NCBI RefSeq assembly: GCF_033954835.1
Contig: NZ_CP121471.1
Location: 1 to 64,000, forward strand
Length of the DNA: 64,000 bases
Direction of reading: 5' to 3'
From: Thiorhodovibrio frisius
Lineage (GTDB): Bacteria; Pseudomonadota; Gammaproteobacteria; Chromatiales; Chromatiaceae
The notes beneath the pieces were generated by a model, which saw only the letters and a list, made by a program, of their open reading frames with translations, had not been told where the DNA came from and did no database searches. The position numbers were made by a program, and so were the translations under genes. Shown piece by piece: positions 30,677-38,778 of the stretch (positions are counted from its first letter, which is position 1; each line of letters begins with the position of its first letter).

Positions 30677-32079
30677 GGACATCCGGCAGAGACACGGAGC
30701 AGCCAATCGCGATCCGCGTGTCGGGACTGTCGAAGGCCTTCCGGGTGTGGCAGCGCCCGGCCGACATGTTGCTTGAGGCGCTCTCGCTGGGGCGCCGCCA
30801 TACCGACCTCCAGGCGCTGAAAGCCATCTCGTTCGAGGTGCGGCGGGGCTCGGTGACTGGTATCATGGGGCGCAATGGTGCGGGCAAAAGCACATTGCTC
30901 CGGATCGTGGCGGGTACGCTTGATGCCACCGGCGGCTCCATGGAGGTAAATGGCCGGATTTCGGCCATCCTTGAGCTCGGCACGGGCTTTTCGCCCGAAT
31001 ATACCGGCCGCGACAACATCTATCTTGGCGGCATGTGCCTCGGGCTGAAGCGTCACGAGATCAAGGATCGCTTCAACGAGATCGTGGCTTTCTCTGAGTT
31101 GGCCGAGTTCATCGACATGCCTTTCCGAACCTTCTCCAGCGGCATGCAGGCCCGCCTCACCTTTGCGGTCGCCACCTCCGTCGACCCCGACATCCTTATC
31201 ATCGACGAGGCGTTGGCGGTGGGCGATGCGCGCTTCCAGGTGAAATCGTTCGACCGCGTGCGCGAGTTTAAGCGGCGTGGAAAGGCTATTCTGCTCGTCA
31301 GCCACGACATGAATCAAATCGCGTCGATCTGCGACCACGCCATTCTGCTTGAGAAAGGTCGCATTGTGGCGGATGGCGCGCCAAAGGAAGTGTGCAACAT
31401 CTATCACGAGATGCTGTTCGCGCCGGCAGTGGCATCGATGGCCGATGAGACGACCCGATCATCAGTATCAGCGACGGATTCCGGTACCGTGTCTGAGGTA
31501 GGCATTAAAAGAGACGTCGCAGAGCGGGCAATGTCCACTCTATCTGCCGACTCGGTGATGATGGCGGACGCAGCACCCGCGGACGCCTCATTAATACCCC
31601 AGCAGACAACAAGTGCGTTTGCTCCCCCTCTGACCGCAGCCTCGAAAGAACACAGATACGGCGATGGGATGGCACGCATCGTCTCGATGGGCATCACAAC
31701 TTCCGATGGCAGGCCGGTGGCCCGACTGATCAGCCTGATGGACTATCGTCTCGTCTGTCGGGTCAGGGCAATGCGCGATGTCCCGCAACTGGTGTTCGGC
31801 TGGTTGCTCCGAGACAAGCGCGGGTTAGACCTGTTCGGCTGGGATACTCAAACCGCTGGCCTCGCACCCGTCGATATGAAGTCGGGTGAAGAGCATGACT
31901 TCGTCGTGGGGTTTTCGGCGTGCTTGGGGCCAGGGCGCTTCTTTGTCACATCGGCCATTGCTCAAACGGACGGGCACAAACACGACGTTCGCCTAGACGC
32001 CTTGGAAATTGCGGTTGAAGGGGCCTTGGACCTTTACACCACGTCCCTCGTTAACCTCGCCCCACACATGGTGAGTTAG
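30673..32079 (+). CDS. wzt: ABC exporter ATPase with C-terminal glycan-binding domain (Wzt)
   Basis: Nucleotide-binding subunit that powers polysaccharide export with Wzm. The 468-residue product has Walker A GRNGAGKST near residue 76, signature FSSGMQARLTFA and Walker B ILIIDEALAVGD, followed by a low-complexity linker. A C-terminal beta-sandwich domain of about 150 residues (from YGDGMARIVSMGI) resembles the Wzt domain that recognises a terminal cap on the finished chain. ATG at 30673 overlaps the wzm stop; an earlier in-frame ATG lies within wzm. A strong terminator follows at 32217. Confidence 0.92.
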   Translation: MRTSGRDTEQPIAIRVSGLSKAFRVWQRPADMLLEALSLGRRHTDLQALKAISFEVRRGSVTGIMGRNGAGKSTLLRIVAGTLDATGGSMEVNGRISAILELGTGFSPEYTGRDNIYLGGMCLGLKRHEIKDRFNEIVAFSELAEFIDMPFRTFSSGMQARLTFAVATSVDPDILIIDEALAVGDARFQVKSFDRVREFKRRGKAILLVSHDMNQIASICDHAILLEKGRIVADGAPKEVCNIYHEMLFAPAVASMADETTRSSVSATDSGTVSEVGIKRDVAERAMSTLSADSVMMADAAPADASLIPQQTTSAFAPPLTAASKEHRYGDGMARIVSMGITTSDGRPVARLISLMDYRLVCRVRAMRDVPQLVFGWLLRDKRGLDLFGWDTQTAGLAPVDMKSGEEHDFVVGFSACLGPGRFFVTSAIAQTDGHKHDVRLDALEIAVEGALDLYTTSLVNLAPHMVS

Positions 32080-32216
32080 TGCGGCAGTTGCGTCTTATGA
32101 TGTTTCGTGATCCTCTCCACCGTCTTAGCTGTTTTTGTCCCGCCTGTTGGCCTCTCGGAGCTATTGAAGCCGCATCTCGTTTCATTCGGTAGTCAATGCC
32201 GTGCGACCAGGAATAA

Positions 32217-32245
32217 CTCGCCCGATCCGGGCGGGTTGTTTTTTT
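32217..32245 (+). terminator. Rho-independent terminator after wzt
   Basis: CTCGCCCG (32217-32224) pairs with CGGGCGGG (32228-32235) around a three-base loop ATC, followed by TTGTTTTTTT. This is a textbook intrinsic terminator. It separates wzm-wzt from the large fusion gene starting at 32285, which then needs its own promoter or readthrough. Confidence 0.85.
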
Positions 32246-32284
32246 GGTTCAGGTCGCGAGTTGTGGCCGCCGCATCAAACCTAC

Positions 32285-35200
32285 ATGATGGATCCAAGGG
32301 TGATTGATAAATTTTCTCTTAAGGCTCAGTGGACAACTGATTCGGTCGAGGCCTTTTGGCGGGCATGCTACGATCTGGACTTGGAAGCAGCGCGATCCTC
32401 CCGCCACATGGCGCCGCTCATAGCTGATCTTTTAGCCCTTCGGTTTGCTCCGCCTCGACGCGTGTTTCTCATCGGTGATCGCGATCCGATAATGGCCGAG
32501 GCGCTTTTGGGAGCGGGATTTCAGGTGGCACGCGCCGATATTGGGCCCTGGCTGACGCCCCCGGCTCGTGAGCTTGAGGCGCAAGAGCATTGGCTCGGTG
32601 CGGTGGATACGATTCCCGCGGCGGGTGAATTCGAAATTGTGCTCTCAGCAGGCATGCTCGAGTCCTTGCTCGAAGACGAGCTGGATACGTTTCTCGCCGC
32701 GCTGAAGATTTCCGGTGGTGCGGTGGTGATCGCGATTCCTAACGGCGAGCGCCTAGAGGAAAACCTAGCCGTCTGCCCACAGACCGGCACCATGTTCCAT
32801 ACAGCCCAGAGATTGCGTGCCTTTGACCGGTACGGGCTCGCGGATTTTCTCGCCAGCTCGGGCCTCGAAACGGTGGCTGAGCTTGAAGCGGAGCTCAATG
32901 AAACCGTTCTGACTGAGGTGTTAGAAAAAGAGCCAGACTTGGTTGAGCGACCGCATGCGGTTATTGGGGCAGGGACAACACTGATCTCCATATCGCGGCC
33001 TCTTGCGCTCGCTGAAAATGAGCGGGCGAACATCGATTTCTACGGCCCGAATGGGTGGCTTGCCGCTCGGCGCAGGCGGGCTGATGCTTCCAGAAGCCCG
33101 GTGCCAAAGCGGTGGCAGTGGACGCGGTCCAACATCGACGACTTCTGGTCGCGTATCGTCGGCACGCCACTCGATGATTTGAGTTTCGGCAAAGTGTCAG
33201 GTTCAAAATTCCTCAGTGGCGTCGAGCCCTGGCTCGTGCCCTGCGGTCGGCACTTGGACGTCGGCGCCGGTGAAGGCCACATGGCCGAGTTGTTGGCCAA
33301 ATGCGGCTATCCGGTTGCCGCCCTTGAGCCGGCGCAAAGTCGCGCGGAGGTCATCGAGAAGAATCTTGCCGGCCTTTCAGGCTTTCTTGGTCGCCTCAGC
33401 GGGCTAGATGACGCATCTAGGGGCACCTTTGATGTGGTGCTGGCATGCGAGGTGGTCGAGCACGTACTTGAAGAGGATCTCGAAGACTTTTTCGAGCTTC
33501 TCAAATCCGCATTAAAGCCCGGCGGAAGGATCGTTCTGTCGACCCCGAACGCTGAGGATCTTTCGCGTTCCCAAATCTACTCCCCCTTCGGCAATGTCTT
33601 GTTCCATCGATGGCAGCATGTTAGAAGCCTGTCTAGCGAGACACTTGGCCAACTCTTGCGAGATCACGGCTTCGTGCCCCAGGTCATCCACGAGGTGGAT
33701 TTTGGTCTGGCCGCCCTTGAGGGTACCCAGGACCTTGCGAAAACCCTTGGCGCCAATCAGAACGGACGGCACGGCAGCGGCGCGGATCTCGTCGCCATCG
33801 CCGTGCGGTCGGGCGACAAGAAGTTGCCACCACGAAGTCTATCTGCCGCTGAGCGCAGAATAGCTGACCAAGACAGTGAACCGAAAGAATCTGGCCCTCT
33901 TTCGATGCGCCTCCACGAGCGCCTCGTAGCAGGCAGCGCGGCAGTGCAGGTCTGCAAGCTGTCGTCTGCCACGATGGTCGGCGAAGACGGTCTGCTGTGG
34001 AGTGTTGAGCTACCGCACACGTTCCCGTCGGGGGATCACAAGGGCCGCCCGAATCGCTCGACACTAGAGCTGTTCGAGGACGGTGTTCCTCTGGGGCCCG
34101 CTCACGCGCCGCACGAGGAGATCGCCCGCCTCGGCAAGGGGCGCTTTTCGCATTGGCGGCGACGTTTGCTTTTTTCCACCTCGGATGGCTTCGATCCGCG
34201 GCATAGCGGGCGGCATTACATGGCCATGATCCGGCTCCCTAACGCACCGGCTTTGACAATCCGTCGTATCGCGAGTCGCGTTGCTCGCATGGGCCTGAAG
34301 GTCGGGCTAAGAGTCGGCCGAGCCGTGTTGAGTCCCTCTATCAGGTCAAGATTGTCGAAAGTAGCAGGTCGCATCGAGGAATTCGTCGCTCGAGCAGAAG
34401 GCAATACGTTTGAAAAACGGCCGATCCCATTGGCGGATTTTCCGAAGGCATTGCCAGAATCGGCTTTCTCCGGCGGGCCGGTCGTGCTATGCAATAACGC
34501 ACTGGCCTGGGGCGGCGCTGAGCGTCAGATTGTAAATACCCTGCGCGCTCTCGTCGCGCGGCTCCCACAGCCGCCACATCTTCTTTGTCGCCGGTTGGGC
34601 GACAGCGCCGACCATGATTTCTACAAGGGTGCCCTAGCCGACCATCCCGTCGAGGTTCGCAACATCGTTGATCTTGCGACAGCACGCAAGGAGTTGGCAC
34701 TGATCGATGCGGGCCTCGAACGCCGAGTCGCAGATGCCACCGCGTGGTTGCCCATTGACGTCCAGGAAGAGATCATTCGATTTGCGGGGGACTTCCTCGC
34801 GCTGAAGCCATTGGTCGTCCACGCCTGGCAAGACGCTCTGTCGATATCGGCTGGTTACGCCGCTCGCATGGTCGGCGTACCTCGTGTAATCATCTCGAGC
34901 CGCAACATGGCAGCCAACCGTTTCGCGTACCACCGTCACTACATGGCTAATGCCTACCGCGAGATCGCAAGCTGCATCGACATCGTCATGTTGAACAATA
35001 GTGAAGCCGGTGCTCGCGACTACGCCAAGTGGCTTGAACTTCCTAGGGAGCGCTACCGCATCGTGCGAAATGGAATTAATCCCGACGAGATTATTGCGCC
35101 GAATGAGGCAGAAATCCAAGGGTTGCGATACAGTCTTGGCCTTGCTGGCGACACCCCAATCGTCGGATCGATTTTTCGCTTTTATGCCGAGAAGCAACCG

Positions 35201-35680
35201 CTGCTATGGGTTGAGACCGCGGCTCGTATTGCGGCTGCGCACGCTAAATGTCATTTTATTGTGTTTGGTACGGGGCCAATGAAGGAGGAGATGATTACAC
35301 TGGCTGCGCGTCACCGGTTTGCGGACCGGCTCCACCTTCCTGGTACCATCGATAATGCGGCCCTTGGCCTGTCCATCATGGATGTTTTTCTGCTTACCTC
35401 CGAGCTTGAAGGGACCCCTAACGTTGTACTTGAAGCAAGCTTGCTGGGTTTGCCTGTGGTTGCAACGGATGCGGGCGGGACGGCGGAGACGATTGATGAA
35501 AATACGACCGGCCTCGTGGCAGCGACGCCCGATCCGCAATTGCTGGCCGACCATGTAATTATGATCCTAGGCCAAGAGCAGTGGCGCAATCGCGTACGCG
35601 AGGCTGGCCCAGTCTTCGTTCGGTCGCGTTTCGGTCTGGAGCGGATGCTGGATGAAACGTTAAACCTATATCGCCTCTAG
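32285..35680 (+). CDS. Multidomain methyltransferase-methyltransferase-GT4 glycosyltransferase fusion
   Basis: A 1131-residue protein with four visible parts. About residues 1-260 form a methyltransferase-like domain lacking a good SAM motif. About 300-500 form a typical class I SAM methyltransferase with HLDVGAGEGHMAELL and DVVLACEVVEHV. About 580-680 form a module with HEEIARLGKGRFSHWRRR and LLFSTSDGFDPRHSGRHY, seen in other glycan-modifying proteins as I recall. About 760-1130 form a GT4 glycosyltransferase with LEGTPNVVLEASLLGLPVVATDAGG near the end. ATG at 32285 is chosen; an upstream in-frame ATG lies in the terminator. It probably builds and methylates the exported glycan, perhaps making the methyl cap that Wzt could recognise. 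Confidence 0.82.
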   Translation: MMDPRVIDKFSLKAQWTTDSVEAFWRACYDLDLEAARSSRHMAPLIADLLALRFAPPRRVFLIGDRDPIMAEALLGAGFQVARADIGPWLTPPARELEAQEHWLGAVDTIPAAGEFEIVLSAGMLESLLEDELDTFLAALKISGGAVVIAIPNGERLEENLAVCPQTGTMFHTAQRLRAFDRYGLADFLASSGLETVAELEAELNETVLTEVLEKEPDLVERPHAVIGAGTTLISISRPLALAENERANIDFYGPNGWLAARRRRADASRSPVPKRWQWTRSNIDDFWSRIVGTPLDDLSFGKVSGSKFLSGVEPWLVPCGRHLDVGAGEGHMAELLAKCGYPVAALEPAQSRAEVIEKNLAGLSGFLGRLSGLDDASRGTFDVVLACEVVEHVLEEDLEDFFELLKSALKPGGRIVLSTPNAEDLSRSQIYSPFGNVLFHRWQHVRSLSSETLGQLLRDHGFVPQVIHEVDFGLAALEGTQDLAKTLGANQNGRHGSGADLVAIAVRSGDKKLPPRSLSAAERRIADQDSEPKESGPLSMRLHERLVAGSAAVQVCKLSSATMVGEDGLLWSVELPHTFPSGDHKGRPNRSTLELFEDGVPLGPAHAPHEEIARLGKGRFSHWRRRLLFSTSDGFDPRHSGRHYMAMIRLPNAPALTIRRIASRVARMGLKVGLRVGRAVLSPSIRSRLSKVAGRIEEFVARAEGNTFEKRPIPLADFPKALPESAFSGGPVVLCNNALAWGGAERQIVNTLRALVARLPQPPHLLCRRLGDSADHDFYKGALADHPVEVRNIVDLATARKELALIDAGLERRVADATAWLPIDVQEEIIRFAGDFLALKPLVVHAWQDALSISAGYAARMVGVPRVIISSRNMAANRFAYHRHYMANAYREIASCIDIVMLNNSEAGARDYAKWLELPRERYRIVRNGINPDEIIAPNEAEIQGLRYSLGLAGDTPIVGSIFRFYAEKQPLLWVETAARIAAAHAKCHFIVFGTGPMKEEMITLAARHRFADRLHLPGTIDNAALGLSIMDVFLLTSELEGTPNVVLEASLLGLPVVATDAGGTAETIDENTTGLVAATPDPQLLADHVIMILGQEQWRNRVREAGPVFVRSRFGLERMLDETLNLYRL

Positions 35681-36537
35681 TGGCGACCCGAACCGCGGAG
35701 CGAACTAAAGTGTTTTGCGTCGAGCATCTCAACGCGCTCAGGCTGGCTGAGATCGAAAAGACCCTGCCCTATTTGCGGCCCGTCGGAGCGCGTGTGTTGG
35801 AATTGGGCGCCGGCACAGGCCAGCAGGCACTCGAGCTGGAGCGGCACGGCTTCTCGGTTGAAGCAATCGAGCTTTCAGATTCGAACTACGCCGAGGATCG
35901 TCTGTTCAACATTACCGACTACGACGGACGCCATATCCCGTTCGCTGACGCGAGCTTCGACATCGTCTTTTCGTCAAACGTGCTTGAGCATGTTCCAGAT
36001 CTAGCCGGAATGCACGCAGAGATCCGGCGTGTGCTAAAGCCAACCGGTTATGCTGTTCACATTCTACCAACTCACGCGTGGCGCTTCTGGACAACCGTCT
36101 CGGCATTCCCGACGGCCTTTATGTATGCAGCCACAATCCGCGGCCAACTTGTGCCGCGCTTGTCGCGTAATGTTGCGGAAATCCGGCGCTTGTTGGGTGC
36201 CTGGTATCGGGCTGGACTGTACTTGCTCGCGCCTTTCGGGCAGCGCCGACATGGTGAGAGGGGCAATATCATCTCCGAGACGTGGCTGTTCCATCCGAGT
36301 TGGTGGCGCCGAAACTTCCGCGCCAACGGTTTTGACATCATTGAGGACGAACCGTTAGGACTATTTTATACTGGCCATATGACGTTCGGCATGCGCTGGT
36401 CGCTTGAGCGGCGGGCCCGGTTGGCGCGTGTTCTCGGCAGCGCCACGCATTTGTTCGAGCTCAAGGCAAGCGGCTCGCCAAAAGCTCAGGCTACTGCTGT
36501 CGTAAATCCAGTGGAGGTATCGCATGCGCCGGTTTAA
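35680..36537 (+). CDS. Class I SAM-dependent methyltransferase
   Basis: 285-residue methyltransferase. Motif I is VLELGAGTGQQALEL near residue 40, and FDIVFSSNVLEHVPD near 90 is the acidic motif typical of methyltransferase domain 11. A long C-terminal region with WLFHPSWWRRNFRANGF is common in lipid- or sugar-modifying enzymes. It starts with GTG overlapping the TAG stop of the preceding fusion gene by one base, so translation is coupled. Substrate unknown, probably a glycan. Confidence 0.83.
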   Translation: MATRTAERTKVFCVEHLNALRLAEIEKTLPYLRPVGARVLELGAGTGQQALELERHGFSVEAIELSDSNYAEDRLFNITDYDGRHIPFADASFDIVFSSNVLEHVPDLAGMHAEIRRVLKPTGYAVHILPTHAWRFWTTVSAFPTAFMYAATIRGQLVPRLSRNVAEIRRLLGAWYRAGLYLLAPFGQRRHGERGNIISETWLFHPSWWRRNFRANGFDIIEDEPLGLFYTGHMTFGMRWSLERRARLARVLGSATHLFELKASGSPKAQATAVVNPVEVSHAPV

Positions 36538-36570
36538 CGGAGCAATGCTTAGAAACCCAAAGGTTTTTCT

Positions 36571-38529
36571 GTGTGCGGCCTAGCCGGCTTCATTGACGTC
36601 AAGCAACGCCTGGCCGCGGATGAGCGTGCGCGCATCGCGCGCGCCATGGGCATGGCAATCGAGCATCGCGGACCAGATGACTGGGGTGTGCACCAGGAGC
36701 CTGAGGCCGGTCTCGTATTGTCGTTTCGTCGGCTTGCGATTATCGACTTATCTTCTACGGGTCAGCAGCCGATGATTTCGGCTTCGGGCCGTTCTGTCAT
36801 CGCGTACAATGGGGAGATCTATAACGCAGCGGAGATCGCCAAAGAGTTGGAGGGGGTGGGGCACAGGTTTCGCGGTCATTCGGATACGGAGGTCTTGCTC
36901 GAGGCTTTTGACCGCTGGGGTGTCGAAGAGACAATGCCGCGACTCGTCGGCATGTTCGCCATCGCTTTCTACCGTCGCGAGAGCCGACGCCTGACCCTGA
37001 TTCGCGACCGACTTGGCAAGAAGCCGCTCTACTTCGGGAAAGTTCGCGGCACGGTGTTCTTCGGCTCGCAGCCCAAGTCGTTTTTCGCGCATCCCTCCTG
37101 GTCGCCCGAGATCGACCGCAAGAGCGTCGCCGCCTTCATGCGCTGGGGCTATGTGCCCGCTCCGCGCTCGATTTATCGGGGTGTCGAGAGCCTGAGACCC
37201 GCCGAGCGCATCGATATCGTCGCGGGCGATGTGGTCCACCGATCACAATACTGGAACATTCGGCACATCGCTGCCCGCGCACAGCGCTCGCCAAATCGGC
37301 TCTCCGATGTTGAAGTCAAGGCTCGCTTTGAGGCCCTGCTCGAGGAAGCGGTTAAGGTCAGGATGGTCTCTGATGTACCGCTGGGCGCTTTCCTGTCGGG
37401 AGGCATCGACAGCTCGACCATTGCGGCCCTGATGCAAAAGAACGCGTCGCGGCCGATCAAGACCTTTTCAATTGGTTTCGATGAGGCCGAGTATGATGAA
37501 TCGAAGCATGCTGCCGCGGTCGCCCGGCATCTCGGTACGGAGCACCAGGAGCTTGTCGTCCGCCCTGAGGACGCACTCAACGCGATCCCGCTCATGCCTG
37601 ACTATTTCGACGAGCCGTTCGCCGACGCCTCGCAGGTGCCGACCTATTTGCTGAGCAAGCTGGCGCGTCAAGACGTTACGGTAGCTCTGTCCGGTGACGG
37701 CGGTGACGAATTGCTCGCTGGCTATCCCCGCTATCGCATCGCCAACGAGACACTGGCCAATACCCGCAGGATACCGAAGGCACTGCGGGCGGTCGCCGCA
37801 GCCATGCTCCAGAATACCCCCAATGCAGTATGGCAATGCCTGCAGCCGATCTTGCCTCGGCGCCATGGCATCTCCCCGCTCGCAGGCCGCGCCAAGAGGC
37901 TCGGCCGTCTGATGGCGGCGGGCGCCGAGGAGCGGGTGTTCCAGAACATCGTCGGCCAGTGGCCGGACCCCGAGCGGTTGGTGCGCGACACCCTCTATGA
38001 AGAAGATTCTATCTGGGCCGGCGCGCTTGCCGACGAACTGCCTGACCCGATCCGTCGCTTCCAGATGCTCGATACACTCACCTATCTGCCAGACGACATT
38101 CTGGTGAAGGTCGACCGCTCAAGCATGGGTGTGGCGCTTGAGACACGCGTACCCCTTTTAGATCACCGCGTCGTCGAGTTCACGCTTGGCCTACCGGCCG
38201 AGCTACTGGAGCGCAGCGGGGAGACAAAGTGGCTGCTGCGTCAGGTGCTATATGAACACGTACCGAAGGCGCTTCTGGACCGCCCGAAGACCGGATTCAT
38301 GATGCCGATTGACCAGTGGCTGCGCGGACCCTTGCGCGATTGGGCCGAGGACCTGCTCGATGAGAAGCACATGGCCGTCGATGGCATCCTCGATCCAACG
38401 CCCATTCGCGAGACTTGGGCTCAGCACCTCTCCGGCCAGATCAACTGGCAATACCGGCTTTGGTGCGTACTGATGTTTCAGGCCTGGAAGCGACGATGGA
38501 TGGAGGGGATTCCGTACGGTGCGATCTGA
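36571..38529 (+). CDS. asnB: Asparagine synthase, glutamine-hydrolysing type (amidotransferase)
   Basis: 652-residue class II amidotransferase. The GTG start gives M-C-G, placing the catalytic cysteine at position 2. The glutaminase domain shows HRGPDDWG and AYNGEIYN. The synthetase domain has the PPi-loop LSGGIDSSTIAAL near residue 272 and ends with LLRQVLYEHVPKALLDRPKTGF. In polysaccharide loci such enzymes often amidate a uronic acid or another acidic group rather than make asparagine. AAAGG lies seven bases before the start. A second copy-type gene is at 55248; the two are clearly different in sequence. Confidence 0.88.
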   Translation: MCGLAGFIDVKQRLAADERARIARAMGMAIEHRGPDDWGVHQEPEAGLVLSFRRLAIIDLSSTGQQPMISASGRSVIAYNGEIYNAAEIAKELEGVGHRFRGHSDTEVLLEAFDRWGVEETMPRLVGMFAIAFYRRESRRLTLIRDRLGKKPLYFGKVRGTVFFGSQPKSFFAHPSWSPEIDRKSVAAFMRWGYVPAPRSIYRGVESLRPAERIDIVAGDVVHRSQYWNIRHIAARAQRSPNRLSDVEVKARFEALLEEAVKVRMVSDVPLGAFLSGGIDSSTIAALMQKNASRPIKTFSIGFDEAEYDESKHAAAVARHLGTEHQELVVRPEDALNAIPLMPDYFDEPFADASQVPTYLLSKLARQDVTVALSGDGGDELLAGYPRYRIANETLANTRRIPKALRAVAAAMLQNTPNAVWQCLQPILPRRHGISPLAGRAKRLGRLMAAGAEERVFQNIVGQWPDPERLVRDTLYEEDSIWAGALADELPDPIRRFQMLDTLTYLPDDILVKVDRSSMGVALETRVPLLDHRVVEFTLGLPAELLERSGETKWLLRQVLYEHVPKALLDRPKTGFMMPIDQWLRGPLRDWAEDLLDEKHMAVDGILDPTPIRETWAQHLSGQINWQYRLWCVLMFQAWKRRWMEGIPYGAI

Positions 38530-38778
38530 AGGACTCCGCAATAATGGTTACGGTGCATGGTCGGAGATGTCGAGTGATCGTCTAGCGGGTTGTAAGCCAA
38601 TCGTCGACCGCATTCGGTAGCGTTGATTATGCGGGCAAGGCTTCCGGGCTCGCTTCTCTATGAAATGGCTTTCTGGCTCGGCATCGTCACTGCTCTCAGA
38701 CCAGGGAACCACTTCTTTCTCTGTCTCAACTTCTACAGCTTTTTTTATTGCGCCGAACGAGTAGTAAGCGGAACGAGT

